Shown here in pieces: positions 42,223 to 51,948 of a stretch of 64,000 nt of DNA. Position numbers and translations under genes: made by a program. A model generated the notes under the pieces. It made no database searches. It saw only the letters and a program-made list of their open reading frames with translations, and was not told where the DNA came from. This DNA is from Epithemia pelagica (lineage: Eukaryota; Bacillariophyta; Bacillariophyceae; Surirellales; Surirellaceae): positions 1-64,000 of the forward strand of contig OX337237.1 of assembly GCA_946965045.2 (NCBI GenBank). Reading direction: 5' to 3'. Each line of letters begins with the position of its first letter. Positions within the stretch are counted from its first letter, which is position 1.

Positions 42223-42232
42223 CGGGTGTCCC
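42223..42232. repeat. Putative right terminal inverted repeat
   Basis: CGGGTGTCCC, inverted match to 37338-37347. Confidence 0.55.
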
Positions 42233-43078
42233 TGACATGCTTAGGAAAACGGTACTGAACGAGAATCCGTCATCCGTGCCAGCCTCGTGTCTTTTGTCTG
42301 ATTTCTCGGATGCTCTTTCACCTTTCACCTTTCACAGTACTCTCTACTATTACGTACGTATTACATTGGAAGTTGGAAGGATAAAGCTTTCTACGTTCGT
42401 CATAATAAAAGACTGATTCCATCGTCACCAGGGATATTTGAAAAATCCACTTTTCGAGAAATCAAGCTTGAAAGTTTTGCGCGGTATGCGCGCGATATAC
42501 CCCTATTGTCATTCACGTGCGCGACTGCAGTACCATTTTTACGTACCTTTCAGCACATCTCACATTAGGGTTTTGAATACTAAAATTTTGCCGGCCATAC
42601 TTTAGTCCAATATTTCAAAGTGTATATCTTAATTTGGCGAGGCATATATTGAACCAAGCGAAAGAGCATGCAAAGACGAGTTGATCTATGTAACGAACTC
42701 AAATTGGGACCCCTCTGAAATATCCGTGCCCATAAGATCTTATATGTATCATAATGGCCGCATGCAGCATCCAAGTATCCCAGTTAAGACATGTCCCAGA
42801 AATCGTAGAAGCTCTAGAGAGTGAAAAACGCGAGAGAGGGCCACACGAAAGATTCGATAATTGCGCCTCTCACCAAGCAACGACTACTAAGCAGTCAAAC
42901 AGTTCCTGCTGGACCGATTGAAAGACAAAAGAGAGGAGCGCTTAGGGTTGTGGTGAGCCAAAGATGAATGTTTTTCCTACACCGAGGTGAAAGTAGTGGC
43001 ATGGAATCAAGGTAACCACACCATTCTTACATCAGTTTTCCAGTCCATTGAAGTGATTACTGCGCTTGATCTAGAAGA
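42233..43078. promoter_or_regulatory. Upstream region of the first DUF6824 gene
   Basis: About 850 bases with no supported gene. A (CTTTCACC)2-like run is at 42315-42335 and a CGCG-rich cluster (GCGCGGTATGCGCGCGATAT) at 42479-42498. Confidence 0.4.
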
Positions 43079-44790
43079 ATGTCTGGCCGTGGTACCGACA
43101 ACCCGGCTTCTGATCGTCAATCGAGAACAGGGGCATCACCGTTGGATCGAGAAGCAAGACCTACACAGAGCTCACGCCACGAGAACAAGGAGCACGAGGG
43201 GACGACCAGAAATCAAGACGCTGGTGGTGAAGTCCATGCTGAAACTTTGACTCCAACCCCAATCGTCCCCGAACTCAATGACGTTTTATTGGGTCGAGGC
43301 CGTGTGGTCTTTCGATGGAGTGGAAACCATCGATTTCAAAGAGAAATCGAACGCAATACCCAGCGATACCGTGATGCTCAAACAAGAGTAGAAAGGATGA
43401 GCATTGTATTGGAAATCATTGGGACAGTCAAGACATGGGGTCGTTTTCTGGATCAAGTAACTCCTCCTGTTGGTGCTGCTGTTGGCGCTGGAGTCGGAGG
43501 AACCACGGATGACATTTCAAGTGAAATCCGATCACTCTCATGGTGCTTAGCACCCTTCCACAAGATACGCAAGAAAGTAGGACAAGTAAGTGTACTGTTT
43601 GGGCCATTCATTCGCAGAGTCGATCTTGCAAAGTGGAGTGCTTGTCTAGGTACCCTATGTGTCTTTTCTCTCATCGCCCCATTTTCATTCCTGGAACATT
43701 CAAGGCGCTTCGATATCAAATGGAAGTAATCAAGTTTGGTCCCCTACATGATGAACGACAAACGCACCGCGCAAAGAAACAGAGGACACCGGCCGCGGCT
43801 ACTTCCAACACGATACAACAACAATCTCATTCTCTCCCCCCTTCTGCTTCGCCTCGACCTTCCTCTGATAAAGCGACCTCTCTTGACCAGCATTTGTACA
43901 GCCCATCACCCACAACGTTCTCACAACAACCCACAGTGCTGGAGCATGATCAAAGATATGACTTTGCCTCTTTGATGGCAGCAAGACCATCACCTTTCTC
44001 ATCTACAGAACACGAACAAGGGCACTTGACGTCATTGCAGCAGTACCAAGGTTCGGTCCAGGCCCCAATTTCGGACGATCGCGTCCACACCGCACGAAAG
44101 CGGACGATTAGTTCTACTAGCATGCCTAGGAGTCACCTTGAAACCAATGTCGCCGCCGCAACAGCAGCCGCATCCAAGGTCGTAGACACCAGTGACGATT
44201 CCCCACCATCGAGTCGTGGTAGTGGTAGCAGCATGGACATTTCCATGACGGCATTGGAACTGGATGATCAGAAGCAGGCTTCATTGTCCACAGACACCAA
44301 GCCACAATCTCCCTTGCTCAGTGACGAGGCTATCTTGGCCTCCCTTGGGTACAGCACAGCCACAACTACTCAACATCATGGCGAAGAACAAAAAGATCAG
44401 AAGCCATCCAGTTTGACGGGATACGGGAGGGTTCGTGATAGTGTGGATGACCTTGTTCAGGAAATGGATCGAATAGCCGAACATAAGCGCATGGCAAAAG
44501 GGAAGCTAGGACAGGTGGCCACTGGACAAGTCGATCACGAGGGAGAAAGCGACGAGTCTTCACCCACGGATTCGGAATTGTTGAGTGATCGAGAGATTCT
44601 GCAAGGACTTGGATATGAGGAAAGAGCTTTGGATCTGATTCTTGCACAGCAGCGTCCATATCCATCTCATCCATTCCTCAACGACGTGACAAGTTCGGGG
44701 AGCGAGAGACAAATTCGGCGTTCCGGCAGTCAGCGATCTCAAAGGTCGCCCCCTGGTCGTGCTTTCACCGAAGAAGCGGATCATAGATGA
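43079..44790 (+). CDS. DUF6824-type protein, paralog 1, two exons
   Basis: Exon 1 is 43079-43585 and exon 2 43705-44790. The 119-bp intron (GTAAGT...CAAG) falls after KKVGQ and splicing gives KKVGQALRYQMEV, 530 residues. The DUF6824 module spans about 64-185: PELNDVLLGRGR, W(S)GNHRFQREIERN, RYRDAQTRVERMSIVLEI, WGRFLDQ and KIRKKVGQALRYQ. The spacing is typical except for a Gly/Ala-rich insert at 128-153. The family has no proven function; in diatoms it is multi-copy and often proposed as nuclear. The remaining 340 residues are Ser/Thr/Gln-rich and contain two copies of a motif LLSDxxILxxLGY (LLSDEAILASLGYST, LLSDREILQGLGYEE). The last 50 residues are the source or relic of the tandem copies downstream. 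Confidence 0.85.
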
Positions 44791-45330
44791 GAAAGTATCC
44801 GACCCCTACCAACAAGTGCAAAGTGTACCAAACGGCTTTAGATCTGATTCTAGGAGAGGAGTGTCCATCTAATCCATCAGCCAATCATGGGCCAAGGTCG
44901 GAGAGTGAGAGACCCTTTTTGGCGTTCCAGTCAACCATTTCAAAGGTTGCCCACCTGTCCGTTCTTTCTTTCGCAAACGAGCGGATCATAGATGAGGGAG
45001 TATCCGACTCCTACCAACAAGTGCAAAGTGTACCAAACGGCTTTAGATCTGATTCTAGAAGAGGAGTGTCCATCTAATCCATCAGCCAATCATGGGCCAA
45101 GGTCGGAGAGTGAGAGACCCTTTTTGGCGTTCCAGTCAACCATCTCAAAGGTTGCCCACCTGTCCAACCAAACGGCTATAGATCTGATTCTAGAAGAGGA
45201 GTGTCCATCTAATCCATCAGCCAATCATGGGCCAAGGTCGGGGAATGAGAGACCCTTTCGGCGTTCCAGTCAACCATTTCAAAGGTCGCCCCCTGGTCGT
45301 GCTTTCACCATAGAATCGGATCATAGATGA
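44779..45330 (+). repeat. Tandem duplications of the 3' end of DUF6824 gene 1
   Basis: A unit of about 205 bp (GATCATAGATGAG..., CCAACAAGTGCAAAGTG, TTAGATCTGATTCTAG..., CCAATCATGGGCC...) occurs twice (about 44779-44982 and 44984-45167), followed by a shorter third copy (about 45170-45330). Their translations (ALDLILEEECPSNPSANHG ... ERPF) align with the coding end ALDLILAQQRPYPSH. The last copy ends RSPPGRAFTIESDHR* against RSPPGRAFTEEADHR* in the gene. Copies are closer to each other than to the coding version. A frame from 44992 to 45330 spans copies 2 and 3. Confidence 0.85.
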
Positions 45331-45773
45331 GGGTGCATCGGACTCATACCAACAAGTGTAAAGTGTACAAAACGAACTATTGATAGAGGATCCAGCATTC
45401 TGCCTTATGAGCACTTAGGAACAGACTTGGGGGGGGGGGGGGGGTTGCTTTTTGTTGGGTAGACTTCACGCATCAATCTTGACAGGACTGAATTAAGGTC
45501 CAACCGGCCCAAGAGAAATCTAGCTACCCTATTCACCGTGACGTACCTAGCATCTGGCCACATTCCGAATTGAGCTCTTGGGGCATATTGTGCAAGAATA
45601 TGAGCAACATCGTGCAACGTCGGCCGTGCGGCGCCACCGAATTCTGTATTCCATACATATTATGCTAGATTAATATAGAATATAGTTCCTGTCAGTATTC
45701 GATTGGCAATGAAAGAGATGGGGTGTGAGGGACTGAAAACGGCGATAGTCTTGTTTGATTCCAGGCGATGCCC
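45331..45773. other. Intergenic with a 16-base guanine run
   Basis: No gene. A run of 16 G lies at 45429-45444. The preceding GATGAGGGTGCATCGGACTCATACCAACAAG at 45325-45355 is a further partial trace of the 205-bp unit. Confidence 0.55.
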
Positions 45774-46275
45774 GCTCATCTCCAGAATTGGAGATAACTA
45801 TCTCCAATATTGGAACAGATCTCCAGAATTGGAGGCAACTTACAACTTACCTCCAATATTGGAGGTAGCTTACCTCGAACTTATCTCCATTTTACCTCCA
45901 ACAGAATAGGCACTCGGCGTTTTCGTATCTTATAGCGACTGCTTGTTTGTTTCCGCGGTGGACGGTGGAGGGGAGTCTGGAGAACAACTGCTCGTGCTCC
46001 TAAGATGACACCTAATCAACAAGAACTTGAACAACATTATTTATTCCACACCACTTTGACATGCAGTCAACTCAAGGAGTTGCTCAAGCTTCGTGGTTTA
46101 AGATTTTATAGCAGTAATAGTAGCCATGCTAGGTAAAGACGCGACTCGAAACTTGGAGATAGGTTGGAGGTAAAATGGAGATGACTTATCTGCATTTCTG
46201 GAGGTAACCTACCTCCAATTTGGGAGATGAATATCTCCAATTATGGAGATGAATATCTCCAATTCTGGAGATGAG
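45774..46275. repeat. Palindromic (foldback) element with nested ATCTCCAAxxTTGGAGAT repeats
   Basis: Arms of about 130 bp (45774-45904 and 46141-46275) are imperfect inverted repeats. Both start CGCTCATCTCCAGAATTGGAGAT from the outside (left on +, right on -) and end TCTCCATTTTACCTCCAAC. Each arm is itself a chain of short palindromes such as CTCCAATATTGGAG. The 235-bp centre contains a small ORF. The shape fits a foldback or MITE element, or an inverted duplication; no target duplication was identified. Confidence 0.75.
46005..46136 (+). CDS. SAP-like mini-ORF inside the palindromic element
   Basis: 43 residues (MTPNQQELEQHYLFHTTL...). The second half, CSQLKELLKLRGLRFYSS, fits the SAP helix pattern (LKELLKxRGL) that binds AT-rich DNA but is cut short after the first helix and loop. 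It may be a captured gene fragment, since the first SAP-like segment of the 1400-residue protein is similar in style. Expression is not supported by any other signal. Confidence 0.35.
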   Translation: MTPNQQELEQHYLFHTTLTCSQLKELLKLRGLRFYSSNSSHAR

Positions 46276-46691
46276 CGCCCACCAGCTGTGGCAAAGTTGG
46301 CAGGCGCTCGCAATCGTGCACTCTCTATCACACACAAAATCAAATATTGATTATTCTCCATATTATATGATTCATATTAAGTTTGAGATGAAGAAAATAT
46401 GAGTGGTAGCTCCGGATTTCGGTGGCGCCGCTGGTGGCGACTGACTCACTCTTATGGAACAGTTCCCGAAGTTTGGCCTCATCTTTTCGTTGCGGCAATC
46501 ACCGCTCGAGATGGAATGATAAGCGAAGACAAACGCACTCTGGAGAATACCCTCGATCACGTCTAGAAAGGTGCTGTTCTGAAGGCCCCAGAAAAAGCGA
46601 AGCACACCGCTAGACCAAATGAGCCTTATCCGTATGAATTTAGCCGATTCCCTTCAGCCGTTTGGGCCTTCATAAAACTGGACAACGAGCA
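46276..46691. promoter_or_regulatory. Upstream region of the second DUF6824 gene
   Basis: No supported gene; several short frames on both strands near 46420-46610 lack coding character. Confidence 0.4.
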
Positions 46692-48334
46692 ATGGATGGC
46701 AATGAAGCGTCTCCTGACATTTCGTCTGCTGCGAACCCGGTTGTCCCTGAGCTAAATGATGTTTTGTTGGGCAGAGGCAGGACGCGAATTTTGGAATGGG
46801 AGGGGAATCGACGATATACTGCAGAAATCGAGGTCAATATACGACGATACAAGGAAGCTAAAACACGAACCGAGCGATCTACTATTGTCCTTGAGATTGC
46901 GCGAAGAATCAACTCCTGGGGACGTTTCTTGGAACAGCCAGTGCCCAATGGTCCCTGGTATGTGGCTGATTTGACAAAGGTGCGCAAGAAGATTGGACAG
47001 GTACGTGCGAAGAAGCATATCAATCCTTGGTTGTTTCTTCTTTTGCTCGTCTTTCTCACAAATTGTGACACTAGGCATTGCGATATCAAATGGAAAATGT
47101 CAAGTATGACGGTGGGGCCACACCTCGTCAAACGGCTCGTGATGTGGCCGCCTCGGTGGCGGAAACCGTCGCACGTCAAACGGCAGAAGCCGCCACCAAA
47201 CCGCGTGCGATTGAACAGCTGGAAGGAATTCTTGCAGCCAGTTCCACGGCTGCTCCTCTCGCGGCAGATGGTGGTGGCGACGACGACGATAGTCTCAGCA
47301 TTGATGTTTCGCTCTCAGCGATTCGAGATATGGAGGAAGATGAGAATGTCACCTTGTCGGATTCTCTTGTACAGCACGAGCAGCTCAAGAGTCTCACCAC
47401 TTCGGCAGCTCCGGTAGCTCCTCCGTTACTTAGTGACAGGGATATTTTGCACGCCCTTGGATATGAGACAGCATTGTCCCCATCCCGGCCACAACCACAG
47501 GCTACAATCAGTCCTTCCTTTGCTCGTGAACAGCAACAACCAATACCTCCACAGTCTACGGCAGTGGCTGGAGTCCCAATGCCCCTGCAACAACAAATCT
47601 ATCTTCATCATGGAACCCTGAACGAACAAGGAGTAAGCCCAATGATGCTACGAGGTACCGGGCACACGGCGACAGGAGGTATCAGCCATACACAACAACA
47701 GCACCCAAGTACTCTACCGATACCCCCAAACCCACCGACTCCTTCAGCGACCGCTCATGACTTTATGGCCTTGCCATCCTCTTCGTCCTGGCCCAGTTTT
47801 GCCACATCTACCGCCGACCATTTCTATCGACAACAGCAGTCACACACCAGCACTCCGAATATACAGCTACAACAGTCAAATTTTGCTCCCTCATATACAC
47901 AACAACAACAACAACAAAACCCACAAGCAGCACTACCTCATTGTAAGTCCTAGAAGACCCGCCGGCTCTCTAGAGCAGCGAATCTATCGTGGACTCGTCC
48001 TTTCACTCACATTTTCTTGCTACTTCCAGTAACCCTAGACGAAGATCCTACCGCATTACACTTGTTGCAACAAATACCCATTTCAACTACTCCGAATCAA
48101 TCATCCATGGAACAAAATCCTCCTCCTCTTCCTCGGCCACAAGAACAATCTACCAGCAATGTGGTCCGAGCTGATTCTCAATCTATAGCTCCACATTCTT
48201 GGCCAGCACAGCGTCAGCCGCAATCAAGTCCTCCCCTTCCTCAGCAGCAATTACCTCCGATACAAGCCCCTGCTACTCCTACTAGACAGCACAATCAGGA
48301 CCATACAAATCCAGACAGTGGGCGACCCTATTGA
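46692..48334 (+). CDS. DUF6824-type protein, paralog 2, three exons
   Basis: Exons 46692-47000, 47075-47942 and 48030-48334. Introns are 74 bp (GTACGT...CTAG) and 87 bp (GTAAGT...CCAG), giving 493 residues. The first intron falls after KKIGQ, exactly the position used in paralog 1. The module spans about 18-120: PELNDVLLGRGR, WEGNRRYTAEIEVN, RYKEAKTRTERSTIVLEIARRI, WGRFLEQ and KVRKKIGQALRYQMENVKY, without the Gly/Ala insert. The rest is Gln/Pro/Ser-rich with one LLSDRDILHALGYET motif, as in the paralog. The start ATG (MDGNEAS) is the first in frame. The second intron joins ALPH to LTLDEDP; unspliced, the protein would end shortly after at a stop at 47951-47953. Confidence 0.85.
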
Positions 48335-48853
48335 CTCAATTCAGACCATGCTACCCAACCCTTTCATACAGCGACCGTGATGTTTTGTATGATTTGTATG
48401 AAACGACTGCACAATTTTGTTTTTGAATGCATAATGAATGTTCGTGAATCGTGAATGTTTTGTTTGTCCGTCTCTTCCAAATGGGACAAGACAGAACAGG
48501 ACAGTCATCGTCATTGCGTACTTTCTAGAGAGACGTTTTTGTAAAGAGAGCTAATAATGTCATTCCTGTACATAGCCTTCTTCCGTACATAGGGACAGAC
48601 GGAGGAAAGATATCTGGCATGCGACTGAATCTCACGGAGAGCGACTCAGAAAGGATCGATTCGCGTCTGACATCGATCGGAAATCGGAATCCGATGACCG
48701 ACCACGGAAGATTCCGGTAATCACGATTTCGACCAGCAACAAAAGATACGTTGCAACAGCATGCAACGTTGGTAAAGTGAATAGCGGGGGTCATTCTTGG
48801 AAGAACAGAAACTTTATCGTCAAAAAGATTGCCATTGATTGAATACAATCATC
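48335..48853. other. Intergenic stretch
   Basis: 520 bases between the DUF6824 gene and the membrane-protein gene. TGTATGATTTGTATGA repeats near 48385-48400. No gene seen. Confidence 0.4.
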
Positions 48854-50029
48854 ATGATGATCTCTGGATGGCACACGTCCATTCTCATTGTGGCTGCCGC
48901 ATTGTGGTTGCCGACCACAGCAGCCTTTCAAACGTCCCCTCGTTTCCCCTCGTCGCTCCCTGGCACTTCCTTCTCCCAGCCATCTGTTCAGTATTCTTCC
49001 AGGCTTTCCCTCATTCCCAAAAAGAACGAGCAAGATTCTCCTTCATCCTTTTCCCAACGAGAAGAACCCAAGGCATTGGATCTGTTCAAATCCAAACCGG
49101 CCGAATTTGCCTTTCCAGAAGATGACCAAGAGACAAGTTTGACGCAGTTTCCTCGAGCCACGGCTGGTCTGGGTGCCTTTGGGTTGCTCTTGTTTGGTGG
49201 CGTTTCCTACTTTTTGCAACGCTTCTTGAATGAACCCTGTTTGGCGCACGGTGCCGACTACTGTGACATTTACCAGTTTGCCGATTTCTTTGCCAAGCCC
49301 GAGAATACCGTACTCAGCTTTGTCTTGATTCTGACTCATGCCTTCCCCTTTGTCTTGATTCCTCTCACCATGCGCATCGTCAATGACAAGTCCCCTCTGA
49401 TCAAGGCGAATCATCCCGAATTCAATCCCTTTGTCATGCAGCTGGGTTTGGCGACAATTTGTTTCGGATTGGCCTTGGAATTTGGTTGGCATGTTGCCGA
49501 ATCCTGGTACTATGTCAATGACTTTCATGTGCTCAACTTTGGCTTTTACTTCTTTCTCATTTCCTCCTTTGCTCTTTGGGCCGATGGATTCAAGAACAGT
49601 GTGGCTGTCGATGTCTTGTTTGGAGTCATTTTGTTGGTGGCCAGCATCTTGTATCCTCTCGGCAACTACGAGGCAGTCCATCACGAGCTCTATCCCACCG
49701 ATCCACCCATCTTTCCTTGGTTGAGCGAACCGGATTTGGCCAAGATTCCCTTGTACTTGGGTTTGACGGCCACCTTTGTGGCCTTGACCTTGCGTGGACA
49801 AAAGGTGTTTGGCAATCAAATGTACATTGTCTTTTTCCTCTCGGTCGTGGTCAATTTGTTCTTTATCTTTCTACTCCAAAAATTGCCGCCCATCGAGACA
49901 CCCGACGATTTGACGACCCTGAATTATGTCTACCACATTTGCCATGATTTGTTGGGTACCGAAGCCGGTGTGGCCTACTTTGCCTACCTCGTCGCCAATT
50001 ACGATCCGGATCGGGCCACGGCCGAGTAA
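48854..50029 (+). CDS. Predicted plastid-targeted multi-pass membrane protein, unknown family
   Basis: 391 residues from the ATG pair at 48854. A signal peptide (SGWHTSILIVAAALWLP) ends in TTAAFQTSPRFP. The AAF at 23-25 fits the A/F rule for entry into the complex plastid of diatoms, and the Ser/Pro-rich stretch to residue 60 fits a transit peptide. About seven hydrophobic helices follow from residue 102: LGAFGLLLFGGVSYFL, VLSFVLILTHAFPFVLIPL, QLGLATICFGLALEFGW, NFGFYFFLISSFALWA, VDVLFGVILLVASILYPLG, YLGLTATFVALTL and YIVFFLSVVVNLFFIFLL. His residues sit at helix edges (THAF, GWHVAES, NDFHVLNF, EAVHHELY, HICHD), so cofactor or metal binding is possible. I do not recognise the family. Confidence 0.75.
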   Translation: MMISGWHTSILIVAAALWLPTTAAFQTSPRFPSSLPGTSFSQPSVQYSSRLSLIPKKNEQDSPSSFSQREEPKALDLFKSKPAEFAFPEDDQETSLTQFPRATAGLGAFGLLLFGGVSYFLQRFLNEPCLAHGADYCDIYQFADFFAKPENTVLSFVLILTHAFPFVLIPLTMRIVNDKSPLIKANHPEFNPFVMQLGLATICFGLALEFGWHVAESWYYVNDFHVLNFGFYFFLISSFALWADGFKNSVAVDVLFGVILLVASILYPLGNYEAVHHELYPTDPPIFPWLSEPDLAKIPLYLGLTATFVALTLRGQKVFGNQMYIVFFLSVVVNLFFIFLLQKLPPIETPDDLTTLNYVYHICHDLLGTEAGVAYFAYLVANYDPDRATAE

Positions 50030-50469
50030 AGGACAAACCACAGTAGGATTAGTCATAAAGAGTAAAGAAGCAACCTTCACCAGCAGTCTAGGTAGGACCA
50101 ATGTGTTGCTGTATCGATTTGCTACTTTTCCCTCCGAGGTAGACCCTTTTTCGTTCAAAACTAGAGAGAACCTTAGGGATAAGGTTACCCACTGATATCG
50201 TGTCTACCCGTACAGGATCTGCATCCTTGGACTAGGGGTAGCTCCTTCAAAACATTGTCTAGACCATGATACCCATGAACGATCCATGAGTTATGGACGA
50301 TACGCGAGAAGAAGCAGACTATGCCAAAAGGAGAGAATGGTAAAGGTGATATTGACTCGTCACTAGAGTAATCTACAAAAAGGATTGGCACCACTACTAG
50401 TACTAGAGCCGTTTCATCCAAGCTACACACATGTCTCTCCCCGCATCCCACTCGTTTGGTCGTCGTCGT
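50030..50469. other. Convergent intergenic region
   Basis: 440 bases between two converging genes, holding both 3' untranslated regions. An imperfect inverted pair AGTTCTAGTACTA/TACTAG lies near 50395. No gene seen. Confidence 0.4.
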
Positions 50470-51948
50470 CTAAAAGTCGGCATCCAAATCAAAGCAATGA
50501 TTGTCCACCGTGGCCTCACCGACACCCGACTTGGCATATTCTCCGACGCGCTTTTCAAAAAAGTTGGTCTTGCCCTGCAAGGAAATGAGTTCCATCCAGT
50601 CAAAGGGATTGGTCGATCCGTACCATCGGGGCAACTCCAAGGCCACCAACAAGCGATCGGCACAAAATTCAATGTACTGACACATTAGCCGAGCATTCAT
50701 GCCAATCAATTCGACCGGCAAGGAATCGCGGACAAACTCTTGTTCAATGTCCACGGCGTGACGGATAATTTCGTAAATGCGTTCGTCGGGAAGAGGGTTG
50801 ACAAGCTTGCGGTACAACATGCAAGCAAAGTCGCAATGCAGGCCTTCATCGCGAGAAATCAACTCGTTGCTAAAGCAAAGACCAGGCATGAGACCGCGCT
50901 TCTTGAGCCAAAAAATGGAACAAAAGGATCCAGAAAAGAAAATACCTTCGACGGCCGCAAAGGCAATACACCGTTCGGCAAAGCTGGCATGTCGTGGATC
51001 ACACCATTGCAAGGCCCATTGCGCCTTCTTTTGGACACAGGGCACGGTTTGAATGGCATTGAGCAAGTGATCCTTTTCTTGGGCATTCTTGACGTACGTG
51101 TCAATCAAGAGACTGTAGGTTTCGGAATGAATGTTTTCCACGGCAATTTGAAAGCCATAAAAGCAGCGGGCTTCCGGCGATTGAATCTCGGTGGCAAAGT
51201 TTTGGGCCAAGTTCTCATTGACAATCCCATCGCTGGCGGCAAAAAAGGCCAACACATGAGATACAAAGTGTCGCTCGTCCTTGGACAAACCCTCCCAGTC
51301 ATTGAGGTCCCCGGCCAAGTCAATCTCTTCGGCCGTCCAGAAACTGGCTTCGGCCTTTTTGTACATGGCCCAAATCTAAAGAGTGATCGAAAGTAGGAAA
51401 GGTCTCAACGGTTAGTGACAACACTCGAACGCAAAAAGGGTACAACCGATACATGCACGCGTGGTACATACCTCACTGTCTTGAATGGGAAACAAGACAA
51501 AGCGACGAGGGTTTTCCACCAAGAGTGGTTCGGGAGCACGATGTCCCAATTCTTCGGCCAGTTTGTGTTCCGACTTTTGAATGGCAACATGTTCGGTTGG
51601 TTCGTCGGCGGGGGACACAATGGGAGAGGAGGCGGCCGACTTGGCATCGGGTGTCACAGCCACGGCCGACGAGGAGGGAGGAGACGATATGGTTGGGTGG
51701 GACGGAGAGGGCGGATGGGAGAGACTGCTGCTACTGCAGGTGCTTTGATCCAAAGTACTGCTGTCGGAATGAAATTCCAAGGCAATGGGAGGAAATCCGT
51801 CGTCGTCGTCGTTACTGTCGGTATCACTGAAATCGTGATTATTCTCGTCCAATGACTTCTTGGATGTTTCTAGGTGTTGTTTCTTCAAGTCCTTGTTGGG
51901 ACATGATGATGGCTCGATATTAACTTGATCCGAAAGAGTCAATGGCAT
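50470..51948 (-). CDS. Ribonucleoside-diphosphate reductase small subunit (R2), two exons
   Basis: Exon 1 is 51948-51472 and exon 2 51375-50470. The 96-bp intron (GTATGT...TTTAG) joins QDSE to [13 protein letters not shown], giving 460 residues. R2 generates the tyrosyl radical that the large subunit uses to make deoxynucleotides. All di-iron ligands of class Ia R2 are present at a constant offset of 69 from mouse R2: D208, E239, H242, E302, E336, H339. The radical Tyr is Y246 in ENIHSETY. The C-terminal FDLDADF is the tail that docks on the large subunit. Residues 1-130 are an acidic Ser/Pro-rich extension without known function. The start is the ATG of MPLTLSD; the upstream frame lacks an ATG. 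As an essential S-phase gene it marks the beginning of ordinary gene space. Confidence 0.96.

Larger units (their letters stand above)
37338..42232. mobile_element. Four-ORF DDE DNA transposon with internal TTTCGACTTTG arrays
   Basis: GGGACACCCG at 37338-37347 recurs inverted at 42223-42232 (CGGGTGTCCC), and about 16 of the first 22 bases pair. Taking GGACACCCG as the end, CTG flanks both sides as a possible 3-bp target duplication. Inside are four intact genes in two convergent pairs (+ - + -), one a DDE transposase. An array of an 11-bp unit (TTTCGACTTTG) lies about 210-250 bp inside each end, in direct orientation. Boundaries are moderately supported by the short ends. The gene set does not match a transposon family I can name. 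Confidence 0.6.

Noticed and set aside
43079-43729. Unspliced 216-residue version of DUF6824 gene 1
   Set aside because: The frame past 43585 reads intron sequence. The GT-AG intron restores the KKVGQALRYQ motif seen in the paralog.
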